This document shows, piece after piece, positions 37,958 through 46,994 of a stretch of 64,000 nt of DNA. This DNA is from Nitrosospira briensis (GTDB taxonomy: Bacteria > Pseudomonadota > Gammaproteobacteria > Burkholderiales > Nitrosomonadaceae): NCBI RefSeq assembly GCF_900115125.1, contig NZ_FOVJ01000003.1, positions 62,001 to 126,000 on the forward strand, read 5' to 3'. The translations under genes were made by a program, and so were the position numbers. A model generated the notes under the pieces. It was not told where the DNA came from, did no database searches, and saw only the letters and a list, made by a program, of their open reading frames with translations. Each line of letters opens with the position of its first letter. Position 1 is the stretch's first letter.

Positions 37958-39505
37958 TCAGAACTGGAAGTAAAGAAATTCATTTGGACGATTCAACGAC
38001 AGCAAACTGATTACTGTCAGAGAACCGAGGAAAACAGCCCACAGGCGCGATGGCATCCAGGTCAGCCTATACGCCATTCCCCTTTTTGGCGTCTGCGCAG
38101 CGGGGTTGAAATCAAGCGCCGGGTCAAAGCGGTGAACAAGCTCTTGTGTATTGGGCAGTAAAAAAGCAATCGCTGCAGCAAATGCAATCCACCCCCACGT
38201 TTCTACAAAATGCAAGCCCCCGCCCAAGTAAAAGTTCACGCCCAGGTTCTGAAGCGCCGGTACCAGTATTGCGATCCGATTACCGATGGCATCGGGCAAT
38301 CCAATACCGAAGCCGCCGGTCATGCCTCGAACGATTTCCCATGAAGTGGCAAGGTCCGGCGAGCGGAAAAATACCCATGCGAAGCACACTGCAACAAAGG
38401 TTGTTGCAGTGGCGGTCAACTTCCAAACTGCCGACTCCGAGGGAAAGCCCAGGCGTTTCGATATGACAGCCCATGCATGGTGAATCACCAGATAGCAACC
38501 ATGCAGCCCGCCCCAAATGATAAAATTCCAGCCAGCCCCGTGCCACATTCCGCCCAACAGCATAACAGACATCAGATTGCGGTAGCGTTTAAACAGGCCG
38601 GTCCGGTTCCCACCCAGCGGAAAATACAGATAGTCACGAAGAAAGCGAGACAGGGTCATATGCCATCTTCGCCAGAACTCGCTGATGTTTTCCGCTTTAT
38701 ATGGAGAATTGAAATTAAGAGGAAGCCGGACCCCAAACAAACGAGACAAGCCGATGGCCATATCCGAATAAGCTGAAAAATCAAAATAAAGCTGAAAACT
38801 GTAAGCAAGAACGCCACCCCAGGCGATAAACAGCGAGGGCGAATCCGGACTTTCGAACAACGGGCTTGCGTAAGGAGACAGGTTATCTGCAATCAATACT
38901 TTCTTGGCGAGGCCAAAGGAGAATATAGTGACGCCGACAGCAAAATTGGTTGCCGAGAGCCTGTACATCCGCCCATCGGCGAATTGGGGCATCATTTCCT
39001 TGTGATGGAGAATGGGACCTGCGATGAGATGTGGAAAATAAGTAACGAATAAAAGGTAATGAACAAACTGGTATTCGCGCACCTTGTCCTGGTACGTATC
39101 GACGAGGAAAGCGATTTGCGTGAAAGTATAAAATGATATGCCGATTGGCAGAATGATATCCAGGCTGGAAAAGTCTTCATTACTGATGAAGCTCGCTGTA
39201 TCCAGGAAGAAATTGGCGTACTTGAAATAGGCGAGGAGACTTAAATTGGCGGCTATGGCCAGGACCAGCCAGCGCTTCCGGGAAGGTTCGGCTGCGTGCG
39301 AAATATGCAGCCCGCTCCAGTAATTGAATGCTATTGAAGCGAGCAGCAGTGGAACGTAGCGATAATCCCAGTACCCATAAAAAAACAGAGACGCGAAAGC
39401 AAGCCATCCCGATGCCCATGTGTGGTTCCTGCGACCTAGCCAGAAAAAACCTCCAAGCACGACTGGCAGATAGGCAAAAAGGAAAATAAAGGAATTAAAC
39501 AGCAT
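37958..39505 (-). CDS. MBOAT family O-acyltransferase (AlgI-like)
   Basis: 515 residues with about 10-12 membrane segments. The MBOAT signature is clear: FDFSAYSDMAIGLSRLFG, NISEFWRRWHMTLSRFLRDY and GGMWHGAGWNFIIWGGLHG, with the invariant His at 322. AlgI-like proteins move acyl groups, usually acetyl, from a cytoplasmic donor to the periplasm for polysaccharide O-acylation. It is the first gene of a two-gene minus-strand operon with the SGNH-like partner. Confidence 0.93.
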   Translation of the reverse strand: MLFNSFIFLFAYLPVVLGGFFWLGRRNHTWASGWLAFASLFFYGYWDYRYVPLLLASIAFNYWSGLHISHAAEPSRKRWLVLAIAANLSLLAYFKYANFFLDTASFISNEDFSSLDIILPIGISFYTFTQIAFLVDTYQDKVREYQFVHYLLFVTYFPHLIAGPILHHKEMMPQFADGRMYRLSATNFAVGVTIFSFGLAKKVLIADNLSPYASPLFESPDSPSLFIAWGGVLAYSFQLYFDFSAYSDMAIGLSRLFGVRLPLNFNSPYKAENISEFWRRWHMTLSRFLRDYLYFPLGGNRTGLFKRYRNLMSVMLLGGMWHGAGWNFIIWGGLHGCYLVIHHAWAVISKRLGFPSESAVWKLTATATTFVAVCFAWVFFRSPDLATSWEIVRGMTGGFGIGLPDAIGNRIAILVPALQNLGVNFYLGGGLHFVETWGWIAFAAAIAFLLPNTQELVHRFDPALDFNPAAQTPKRGMAYRLTWMPSRLWAVFLGSLTVISLLSLNRPNEFLYFQF

Positions 39506-39754
39506 GCTCGGGTAAAACCTGACAGAGGGGACGATTGCGACAGGGAGGCATTATAAAATGCAAAAATACTTTCGTAACCGCTTAATCACTATCGGGCGAT
39601 ACTCGTCTGGCTCTTGCCCAGCAGATCAGGCCCCATCCCGACCGGGGCCATCAATTGAAAGGCGATGTTCGATCATTTCGAATACTTTATTTTTTCTCGG
39701 GCCATGGAGAGTTGCACCAGGCCAGCCATAATTTGTGGAAATTGAGAATAGAAT

Positions 39755-40729
39755 ATGGCAGAGTCGGCCAATAAGATAATGAAGGAATCCAAGGCTAACA
39801 ATATGCCCCCCGAAATCAGCATTGTCTCAACAATGTATCGATCGCAATCCTTTCTTGAGCGGTTTCTTGCGGAGTGCCTTCAGGCTGTGTCAGAAATAGA
39901 ATGTAATGACTTCGAGATATTACTGATCAATGACGGGTCGCCAGATAACTCCCTGGCTTATGCGCTCACCCGTAGATCCGATATTCCTCAACTGGCGGTG
40001 GTCGATCTTTCGCGCAACTTTGGCCATCACCACGCTATTCAGGCGGGATTGCGACATGCCCGCGGGAATCTGGTTTTCCTCATCGATTGCGACCTTGAGG
40101 TCTCACCGCTTGTACTGACGGATTTTTACCGCAAGCTCCGCGAATCGGATTGCGATATGGTTTTTGGTTACCAGGAAGCGCGGAAGGGGGGCTGGTTCGA
40201 GCAGATCACCGGTAATTTGTTCTGGAAAGGGTTCAATTTTCTCAGCGACATCAAGATTCCTGAAAATATCATTACCGAACGGATCATGACTCGCCGTTTT
40301 GTCGAAGCACTACTGCAAATGGGCGATCGTAATCTGTTCCTCGGAGGCATGATGAGCTGGACCGGGTTCCACCAGATCGGCTTGCCTGTAATCAAGAAAC
40401 AAAGGGGTGGACAAAGTACATATACGATCGCGCGACGCATTGGCGTGATGGTCAACGCAGTCAGTTCGTTCTCGGCTCAACCGCTGATCTGGTTGTTCAA
40501 CACCGGGGTTACCATTACACTGCTAAGCTTCCTGCTGGCTTTTTATCTTGTGCTGCGAAAACTGCTTTTTGACGACGCCCTGATAGGTTTCACTTCCGTA
40601 ATGACTGTGATGACGCTCAGTCTTGGTATCATGACGACGGCAATAGGCCTTGTCGGCATTTATCTCGGCAAGGTATTTAATCAGGTGCAGAACAGGCCTA
40701 CGTATATAGTGAAAGATATCTATCGCTGA
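39755..40729 (+). CDS. Glycosyltransferase family 2, membrane-anchored
   Basis: 324 residues. The N-terminal GT-A domain (about 18-230) has EISIVSTMYRSQSFLERFL, LLINDGSPDNS and the metal-binding LIDCDLEV. Two C-terminal membrane segments (about 245-305) follow, as in DPM1/GtrB/ArnC-like transferases that charge undecaprenyl phosphate. It may initiate or extend a lipid-linked chain, or make a polyprenyl-phosphate sugar for a GT-C enzyme such as the one at 61560. It begins a long run of closely spaced plus-strand genes and is followed by a methyltransferase at 18 bp. Confidence 0.88.
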   Translation: MAESANKIMKESKANNMPPEISIVSTMYRSQSFLERFLAECLQAVSEIECNDFEILLINDGSPDNSLAYALTRRSDIPQLAVVDLSRNFGHHHAIQAGLRHARGNLVFLIDCDLEVSPLVLTDFYRKLRESDCDMVFGYQEARKGGWFEQITGNLFWKGFNFLSDIKIPENIITERIMTRRFVEALLQMGDRNLFLGGMMSWTGFHQIGLPVIKKQRGGQSTYTIARRIGVMVNAVSSFSAQPLIWLFNTGVTITLLSFLLAFYLVLRKLLFDDALIGFTSVMTVMTLSLGIMTTAIGLVGIYLGKVFNQVQNRPTYIVKDIYR

Positions 40730-40747
40730 CGATAAAAGAAGGTTTCC

Positions 40748-41470
40748 ATGAGCCTGGAAGATGAGCAGGATCCAACCGCCTACGATCGCACTTATGTCCT
40801 GGACAATCGCCTGACCCTCCAGTGGTATCCCGAAAGAGTTGCGGCCATGGCGCAAGCTGGCAGCATGCTGGAGCTGGGCTTGGGGCATGGATACTCCACA
40901 GAATATTTCGCGAAGACCTTTCAGCGCTACCGGGTCATTGAAGGATCCCGGGAGATGATTGACCGCTTCAAGGAGCATTTTGCAATCGAGGGCATGGATA
41001 TCGTTCAGGGCCATTTCGAGGATTTCGAGACGGACGAGCGGTTTGATGCGATTGGCATGGGGTTTGTTCTTGAGCATGTGGATGATCCTGCCGCGATTAT
41101 CCGCCGCTACGCCCGGTTTCTTTCTCCCGGGGGATCCATTTATATTGCCGTCCCGAACGCCGAATCCTTGCATCGGCGGCTGGGCAATGCGGCCGGCCTG
41201 CTTCCCGACATCGGCGCCTTGAGTCCAGCTGATCTGGAGTTTGGTCACAAGCGCTATTTCACCCTGGAATCGCTGACTGCGATGGTTGAAAACGAGGCAT
41301 TGGAAATACGCAAGGTTGAAGGCCTCTTGCTCAAGCCGATCACGACGCAGCAGATGATCGATTTGAATCTTAGCGAAGCAATTTTACAGGCCATGCTTAA
41401 AGTAGGTGTCGACTATCCCGAGCTGTGCAATTCCTTGTTGATCCAGGCGAGCAGGTCAGCGCAGCAATGA
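40748..41470 (+). CDS. Class I SAM-dependent methyltransferase
   Basis: 240 residues. The SAM-binding motif is MLELGLGHGYSTEYFA, followed by RVIEGSREMIDRF and FDAIGMGFVLEHVDDPAAI, then the post-motif LSPGGSIYIAVPNAESLHRR. It is clearly related to the methyltransferase at 52794 (shared MGFVLEHV, AVPNxESLHRR, AAGLL blocks). Both sit near a GT2 gene. The likely substrate is a sugar or a nucleotide- or lipid-linked intermediate. Confidence 0.85.
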   Translation: MSLEDEQDPTAYDRTYVLDNRLTLQWYPERVAAMAQAGSMLELGLGHGYSTEYFAKTFQRYRVIEGSREMIDRFKEHFAIEGMDIVQGHFEDFETDERFDAIGMGFVLEHVDDPAAIIRRYARFLSPGGSIYIAVPNAESLHRRLGNAAGLLPDIGALSPADLEFGHKRYFTLESLTAMVENEALEIRKVEGLLLKPITTQQMIDLNLSEAILQAMLKVGVDYPELCNSLLIQASRSAQQ

Positions 41471-41516
41471 CGGGTGGATTCCATAAGAAGAAACCCGGCT
41501 GGGCTCGCGGTCCCAA

Positions 41517-41942
41517 ATGCAGTTTTCCATGCAAGCGTTCGCTCTTCGTTTCCATCACTTTGGCCTAGCCAGCAGGCGGCCGGAGCAGACGCTGAATTTT
41601 CTCAGGGGCCTGGGCCATGAAGTGATCAGGCAGGTCTATGATCCACTGCAAAACGTGAACCTATGGTTGTGCCCCCATGCTTCCATGCCTACTGTGGAGT
41701 TGGTCGCTCCAGCACAGGGGCCGGGTCCCCTCGATGCAATCCTTACCACATCGAGCGAAAGCATCTACCATCTCTGTTATGAAACCGAGAATCTCAAGGC
41801 CAGCCTTGAAGCCTTGAAGGAAGGCGGGTTTCGCGTCATCTGCGTGTCATCCCCAAAGCCTGCAATCCTTTTCGGCAACAGACAGGTCAGTTTCTATATG
41901 GTCAAGGATTTTGGCATAATTGAATTGTTGGAATCCAGTTGA
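41517..41942 (+). CDS. VOC-superfamily protein (glyoxalase/epimerase-like)
   Basis: 141 residues with the two beta-alpha-beta-beta-beta halves of the VOC fold: FHHFGLASRRPEQTLNFLRG, VELVAPAQGPGPLDAI, then SIYHLCYETENLKASLEAL and FYMVKDFGIIELLES. Metal-ligand candidates are the His in the first strand, the Glu in VELVAP, the His in IYHLCYE and the terminal Glu in IIELLE, as in methylmalonyl-CoA epimerases. The stop overlaps the next gene's TTG start (TTGA). Placed before an FkbH-like enzyme and an ACP, it may act on an ACP- or CoA-bound acyl group, which is inference. Confidence 0.78.
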   Translation: MQFSMQAFALRFHHFGLASRRPEQTLNFLRGLGHEVIRQVYDPLQNVNLWLCPHASMPTVELVAPAQGPGPLDAILTTSSESIYHLCYETENLKASLEALKEGGFRVICVSSPKPAILFGNRQVSFYMVKDFGIIELLESS

Positions 41943-43738
41943 CCTGTCGCCAGAGAAAAGTGCTTACAGCCGTTCCCTCATTCTCCAAGGATCTTCCCCC
42001 CACGCTATCGGATCTCATCAGCGCTTCCGATACCTTGCACGCGGCAATGCCACCCGCCGCCCCGACGTATCGCTTCGGCTTCCTGCGCAATATAACGCTG
42101 GAAGGGATTGAGCCTTATCTGCGGTACCACATGTTGAGGATGGGGCTTCGCCCCGATCTGATCTTCGGAGGTTACGGATCCATGCGCCAGGATCTGATGT
42201 TACCCGACTCGCCGCTGGTCAAGCACTGCCCCGACATTCTGGTAACGGCATTGATGCTTGAGGAGCTGGATCCGCGCTATGGTTTTCCCGGGTGGAACTC
42301 GGCACATTCACGGGAGGAACTCAATAGTATTTTTGACGCCCTCTCGGCAAGCGACGCCCCTACCATCAGTCTCAATACGTTCATCGTTCCCTTTCACCCC
42401 GAGACGGGCGCATTGATCGCGGCTCCCGACGCCGCCGGCGAGGTAGCCAGGCTCAATGAATTTGTGCGGGCGTTTGTCCGCGAGCACAGTCCCCGCTTCT
42501 GCCTCATGGACTGGGACCGGCTCGCACATCGTATTGGCGAGGCCGAGGCCATGGACTACCGGTACTGGTATATTTCCAAGGCTCCTTTCAAGCGATCCTT
42601 TCTCGATGCCCTGGCGCGGGAGTTGATGAAGGTTGTGCTTGCCCTCAAGGGGCATGGCAAGAAATGCCTGGTTCTGGATTGCGATAATACTTTATGGGGC
42701 GGCATCGTCGGGGAGGATGGCATTGAAGGTATCCATCTGGATGCCCATGATTATCCTGGCCGGGCATATTACGATTTCCAGAAGACCGTCCTGCAATTGG
42801 CCGAGCGTGGCGTGCTGGTGACACTCTGTTCCAAAAACAACGAACAGGATGTGCTCGACGTCCTGGACAAACATCCGTGGAGCCTGCTCAAACGCGACCA
42901 TCTGTCCGGCTTCCGCATCAACTGGGAAGACAAGGCCGCCAACCTGGCCGAGCTGGCAAAGGAGCTGAACATCGGCCTCGATGCTTTTGTATTCGTGGAT
43001 GATAACCCGCGAGAGCTGGAATTGATAAGGCAGGTGCTACCGCAAGTGACGATCTTGCAGGTTCCGGACAGGCTCTATGAATACCCAGCGTTGCTACGGC
43101 GCGACGGCCTCTTTGATAGGCTGATAACCAGCCAGGAGGATAAGCTGCGCACCAGTCTCTATCAAACCGAGGGTAAGCGTAAAGCGGAACTTAATCAACA
43201 TCCGGACCTGGAAAGCTACCTTTCGTCGCTGGGATTGACGGCGGCGATTCACCTTGCAACGGACGGGGAAGCCATGCGTGTTGTACAGCTGACGCAGAAA
43301 ACGAATCAGTTCAACCTGACGACGCGGCGCTATTCCGACCACGACGTCGCGAAGTTTCGCGCTTCCGCTGACGCTTGCGTCTATACTTTGTCTGCCAGCG
43401 ACCGTTTTGGCTCTCTCGGCCTGGTAGGCGTATTTATCGCCGCGCGGCGGCAGGACGCGGCGGTGGTAGATTCCCTTTTGATGAGCTGCAGGGCGCTGGG
43501 CCGCCGTCTCGAGTTTGCCTTCGTCCTGGAGTGCATGCGGCGCATCGTTGCGGATTGGGGAATCCTGAGCTGGGAGGCAGAATATCTGTCTACAGCCAAA
43601 AACAGTCAAGCGGCCGATTTCTGGAATACCCTTGGTTTTGCGTTGCTGGAACAAACGGAAGGCCGCCGGCGCTATGGGTTGCCGGCCTCCATGCCGAAAA
43701 TGGATTTACCCGGCTTTATCCATATTGAAAGAGAGTAG
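41939..43738 (+). CDS. FkbH-like HAD-IIIC family protein
   Basis: 599 residues from a TTG at 41939 overlapping the VOC stop, with GGAAT 6 bp upstream. The N-terminal region (about 40-240) is the FkbH-type domain. A HAD domain begins at KKCLVLDCDNTLWGGIVGE, with catalytic Asp 247 and 249, then VTLCSKNNEQDV and FVFVDDNPRELE. The C-terminal part (about 450-590) looks GNAT-like (VQLTQKTNQFNLTTRRYSD). FkbH enzymes of polyketide pathways dephosphorylate a glyceryl donor and load glycerate onto an ACP. An ACP gene follows after 8 bp, matching that role. Confidence 0.9.
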   Translation: MTCRQRKVLTAVPSFSKDLPPTLSDLISASDTLHAAMPPAAPTYRFGFLRNITLEGIEPYLRYHMLRMGLRPDLIFGGYGSMRQDLMLPDSPLVKHCPDILVTALMLEELDPRYGFPGWNSAHSREELNSIFDALSASDAPTISLNTFIVPFHPETGALIAAPDAAGEVARLNEFVRAFVREHSPRFCLMDWDRLAHRIGEAEAMDYRYWYISKAPFKRSFLDALARELMKVVLALKGHGKKCLVLDCDNTLWGGIVGEDGIEGIHLDAHDYPGRAYYDFQKTVLQLAERGVLVTLCSKNNEQDVLDVLDKHPWSLLKRDHLSGFRINWEDKAANLAELAKELNIGLDAFVFVDDNPRELELIRQVLPQVTILQVPDRLYEYPALLRRDGLFDRLITSQEDKLRTSLYQTEGKRKAELNQHPDLESYLSSLGLTAAIHLATDGEAMRVVQLTQKTNQFNLTTRRYSDHDVAKFRASADACVYTLSASDRFGSLGLVGVFIAARRQDAAVVDSLLMSCRALGRRLEFAFVLECMRRIVADWGILSWEAEYLSTAKNSQAADFWNTLGFALLEQTEGRRRYGLPASMPKMDLPGFIHIERE

Positions 43739-43746
43739 GCAGCGCC

Positions 43747-43983
43747 ATGTCCGATATAGAGAATCGTACCCGTGACGTTATGATGAAAGTCCTGCAAATC
43801 TCACCACAAGATATCTCACCAGACATTTCACGCAAAAATCGTCCCGCCTGGGATTCACTCAAGCACATGAACCTGATGCTGGCGCTGGAGGATGAGTTTG
43901 GCATCGAGTTCAGTGACAAGGAAATAGTCGAACTGAACAGCCTGCATTTTTTAGTGGACGCCTTGCGGACCAAGCGTTCATGA
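43747..43983 (+). CDS. Acyl carrier protein paired with FkbH-like enzyme
   Basis: 78 residues with the phosphopantetheine site AWDSLKHMNLMLALEDEFG (Ser 37) and the usual three-helix ACP pattern. It lies 8 bp behind the FkbH-like gene and overlaps the acyltransferase start by 4 bp (ATGA). Its position suggests it receives an acyl group, probably glyceryl if the FkbH-like protein behaves like its relatives, and presents it to a transferase. It differs clearly from the exosortase-associated ACP at 33306. Confidence 0.9.
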   Translation: MSDIENRTRDVMMKVLQISPQDISPDISRKNRPAWDSLKHMNLMLALEDEFGIEFSDKEIVELNSLHFLVDALRTKRS

Positions 43984-44660
43984 ATGACCAGTCTGATAGA
44001 CCTTTGGTCATTTTCGGCGTGGGAGAAATGGCCGAGTTGGCCTGCTATTACTTTACGCACGACAGCCCTCGCAGGGTCGCCGCCTTCACCGTCGATGGCT
44101 CTCATCTCGAGGAAGACCGATGTATGGGCCTGCCGGTATTTGCCTTCGAGGAGATAGACGCACACTGCGGCCCTGAGGAATACGATATGTTCGTGGCCGT
44201 GGGCTATGCCCGCCTGAACAAGGCCAGAGCCCAAAAATGCCTGGAAGCCAGATCGCGCGGCTATCGCCTGGCGTCATATGTCAGCAGTCGCAGCGTGACC
44301 TGGCCAGACCTGTCCATCGGTGAGAACTGTTTCATCATGGAGGGAAACATAATTCAGCCATTCGTGCGGATAGGCAACAATGTTATCATCTGGTGCGGCA
44401 GCCTCATCAGTCATCACGTCGAGATTGACGATAATTGCTTCATCGCTGCCCATGCAGTCATATCGGGTAATGTAAAGATAGGTGCGCATAGCTTCATCGG
44501 CGTAAACGCGACGCTGCGCGACAAGATCACATTGGGGGAGCGCACACTGATCGGCGCAGGTGCTCTGGTTGCCGCCAGCACCGAGGAGAATACCGCCTAT
44601 CTTGCCGCAATCAGCCCCGAGGCAGGCATCCCCAGCCACCGGCTGCAATCGTTGCTCTGA
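43980..44660 (+). CDS. NeuD/PglD-like sugar acyltransferase
   Basis: 226 residues. A small N-terminal Rossmann-like domain starts VIFGVGEMAELACYYF. The region from about 100 shows hexapeptide repeats of a left-handed beta-helix (IGENCFIMEGNIIQPFVRIG, IDDNCFIAAHAVISGNVKIG, IGAHSFIGVNATLRDKITLG). NeuD, PglD and relatives N- or O-acetylate nucleotide-linked amino sugars with acetyl-CoA. Here the gene overlaps the ACP gene, so the acyl donor may be the ACP. The wecE product, an amino sugar, is a candidate acceptor. Confidence 0.87.
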   Translation: MNDQSDRPLVIFGVGEMAELACYYFTHDSPRRVAAFTVDGSHLEEDRCMGLPVFAFEEIDAHCGPEEYDMFVAVGYARLNKARAQKCLEARSRGYRLASYVSSRSVTWPDLSIGENCFIMEGNIIQPFVRIGNNVIIWCGSLISHHVEIDDNCFIAAHAVISGNVKIGAHSFIGVNATLRDKITLGERTLIGAGALVAASTEENTAYLAAISPEAGIPSHRLQSLL

Positions 44661-44672
44661 CAGATCCTATCA

Positions 44673-45377
44673 ATGCAAGCCAGGCACAACAAGGTTGCCA
44701 TCCTGCAATCCAACTATATCCCCTGGAAGGGTTACTTCGATCTCATCCATGACGTTGACCTCTTCATTTTTTATGACGATGTCCAATATACGCATTCGGA
44801 TTGGCGCCACCGGAACAAATTGATGACCAAGGACGGTCCCCGGTGGTTATCGATCCCCGCGGGCCACGACTTGAAGCGCTTGATATGCGAGGTGGAAATC
44901 CCGGATCAAAGGTGGAAGCGGCAGCATAGAAGCACGATTGAACAGAGTTACCGGCACGCGCCCTTCTTCCGGAAATCGCAATCCCTGCTGGATTTCCTGT
45001 ATGAGAACGACATAACAAATCTTTCCGATTACAATCAGCGCGCAATAAAGCATCTCTCCGGTATTCTCGGCATTCATACCCGGTTTGCCGATAGCCGGCT
45101 TCTCGAAGTCGAGGGCGGGAAAACCGAGAGGTTAATAGGCATTCTTGAGAAGGTGGGCGCCACTCAATACATCAGCGGGCCGTCAGCCCGGGACTATATT
45201 GAAGAACCCATGTTTGCCGAGGCCGGCATTGAACTGGTGTATAAGGAATACCCCGCTTATCCAGCTTATCCACAATGCTTTTCCCCATTCTCCCCTTTTG
45301 TCACCGTGCTGGATTTGCTATTGAATGTGGGACCGGAAGCACCTTCTTACATCTGGGGACGGCGCGAACAAGAATGA
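44673..45377 (+). CDS. WbqC-family protein
   Basis: 234 residues. WbqC-family features are the N-terminal VAILQSNYIPWKGYFDLI, VDLFIFYDDVQYTHSDWRHR and the C-terminal FSPFVTVLDLLLNVGPEA. The family is common in O-antigen and capsule loci, often next to aminotransferases and methyltransferases, and its biochemical role is not settled. It follows the acyltransferase by 12 bp. A 50-residue remnant of another WbqC-like gene is present at 52649. Confidence 0.88.
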   Translation: MQARHNKVAILQSNYIPWKGYFDLIHDVDLFIFYDDVQYTHSDWRHRNKLMTKDGPRWLSIPAGHDLKRLICEVEIPDQRWKRQHRSTIEQSYRHAPFFRKSQSLLDFLYENDITNLSDYNQRAIKHLSGILGIHTRFADSRLLEVEGGKTERLIGILEKVGATQYISGPSARDYIEEPMFAEAGIELVYKEYPAYPAYPQCFSPFSPFVTVLDLLLNVGPEAPSYIWGRREQE

Positions 45378-45757
45378 AGGAACGATTCGACATGGCAGGA
45401 CATATTTATATCCTGCTGACCCTGCTATTCACCGTGTATGGCCAACTGGTGCTGAAATGGCAGATGGGGCAGGCGCCCGCCATGCCGGACAGAGGATTGG
45501 ACAAACTGCTGTTTCTTCTCCAGCAGTTTTTTAACCCATGGATCATGTCGGGTTTTTTTTCGGCCTTCCTTGCCTCTCTCGCCTGGATGGCGGCCATGAC
45601 ACGCTTCGAACTCAATTACGCTTATCCTTTCATGAGCCTCGCGTTTATCATCGTCATGTTTTTCTCCGTGCTTTTCCTGAACGAGTCCTTGACGCCGCAG
45701 AGTATTCTGGGGACAGTGATGGTGGTGTCGGGTTTGATAGTCATTTCCCGCGCTTAA
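45374..45757 (+). CDS. Small DMT/EamA-like membrane protein
   Basis: 127 residues with four membrane helices, like the small multidrug resistance and ArnE/ArnF type of half-transporters. Features are YILLTLLFTVYGQLVLKWQM, WMAAMTRFELNYAYPFMSL and MVVSGLIVISRA. The ATG at 45374 overlaps the WbqC stop (ATGA); an alternative ATG at 45392 is followed directly by the first helix and has AAGGA about 10 bp upstream. ArnE/F-type proteins flip undecaprenyl-phosphate-linked amino sugars, a role that would suit its place before wecE. Confidence 0.8.
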   Translation: MKERFDMAGHIYILLTLLFTVYGQLVLKWQMGQAPAMPDRGLDKLLFLLQQFFNPWIMSGFFSAFLASLAWMAAMTRFELNYAYPFMSLAFIIVMFFSVLFLNESLTPQSILGTVMVVSGLIVISRA

Positions 45758-45809
45758 CACCTTGACACATGCTTTTGTCCATAAATCCAATTCAGGCGCA
45801 ATCTCAGCC

Positions 45810-46931
45810 GTGATCCCTTTCAATAAACCCTACATGACCGGAAAAGAGCTATGGTACGTCAGCCAGGCTCACGCAAGTGGACAACTCGCGGGCGATGGAA
45901 TTTTTACCAAAAAATGCAATGCCTGGCTGGAACAGCGCATAGGCTGCGAAAAAGCATTGCTGACGCATTCCTGCACGGCGGCGCTGGAGATGGCGGCCAT
46001 TCTGGCCGACATCCAGCCCGGCGACGAGATCATCATGCCCTCCTATACGTTTGTCTCAACCGCAAACGCCTTTGCATTGAGGGGAGGGGTGCCGGTATTC
46101 GTTGACATTCGATCTGACACGTTCAATATCGACGAGGTTCTGATCGAGGCGGCTATCACGCCGAAAACGCGGGCGATTGTGGCAGTTCACTATGCCGGGG
46201 TGGGCTGCGAGATGGATGTCATTATGTCAATCGCGGAAAAGTACGGCTTGCTGGTGATCGAAGACGCGGCGCAGGGCATCATGTCCAGCTACAAAGGGAG
46301 GCCGCTGGGGAGTATAGGGCATCTCGCCGCACTGAGTTTTCACGAGACCAAGAACATCATTTCGGGGGAGGGCGGTGCGCTGTTGGTGAATGATCCCTGT
46401 TTTGCGGAGAAAGCGGAAATAATCAGGGAAAAGGGCACTAATCGAACTCTTTTTTTCCGCGGCCAGGTGGATAAGTATACCTGGGTGGATTTTGGTTCAT
46501 CCTATCTTCCCAGTGAGCTCATCGCCGCTTTTCTGTGGGCTCAGATGGAGGAAGCGGACGCAATTACTCGACGCCGGCTTGATATCTGGGATGTATATCA
46601 TGACAATTTCGAGGCGCAGGAGATGGAGGGAAAAATCCGCCGCCCCATTGTTCCGTTCGACTGCACTCATAACGCGCATATGTATTACCTGCTATTACCG
46701 GATCTGAACAAACGTACGTCCTTTATCGATGCACTCAGGAAGAAGGGAATAGGGACAGTGTTTCACTACGTGCCGCTTGACAGTTCCCCCATGGGTGAAA
46801 AGTGCGGCCGCAAGTCCGGAGCGTTAACCCACACCCAGTTCCTCAGCGATCGATTGGTGAGGCTGCCGCTGTGGCTTGGATTGGAAGAGTTCCAGAGCGA
46901 AGTCATCCGCCAAGTCATTGCGGAGTTATGA
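45810..46931 (+). CDS. wecE: dTDP-4-amino-4,6-dideoxygalactose transaminase
   Basis: 373 residues from GTG 45810, which makes the protein begin MIPFNKPYMTG like its relatives; an in-frame TTG at 45762 is the other option, and neither has a strong ribosome-binding site. The PLP-dependent DegT/DnrJ/EryC1 fold is clear: LTHSCTAALEMAAIL, PGDEIIMPSYTFVSTANAFA, VHYAGVGCEMD, VIEDAAQGIMSSYKG, the PLP lysine 181 in SFHETKN, and KGTNRTLFFRGQVDKYTW. These blocks match WecE (RffA), which uses glutamate to aminate dTDP-4-keto-6-deoxyglucose to dTDP-Fuc4N. RfbB in this window supplies the substrate. Confidence 0.93.
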   Translation: MIPFNKPYMTGKELWYVSQAHASGQLAGDGIFTKKCNAWLEQRIGCEKALLTHSCTAALEMAAILADIQPGDEIIMPSYTFVSTANAFALRGGVPVFVDIRSDTFNIDEVLIEAAITPKTRAIVAVHYAGVGCEMDVIMSIAEKYGLLVIEDAAQGIMSSYKGRPLGSIGHLAALSFHETKNIISGEGGALLVNDPCFAEKAEIIREKGTNRTLFFRGQVDKYTWVDFGSSYLPSELIAAFLWAQMEEADAITRRRLDIWDVYHDNFEAQEMEGKIRRPIVPFDCTHNAHMYYLLLPDLNKRTSFIDALRKKGIGTVFHYVPLDSSPMGEKCGRKSGALTHTQFLSDRLVRLPLWLGLEEFQSEVIRQVIAEL

Positions 46932-46994
46932 AAAAAATGACTGCTCCCGGTGTGTACGCCTTGAGTAAAAGTTGAAAACGCAGCGGAAAAATTG

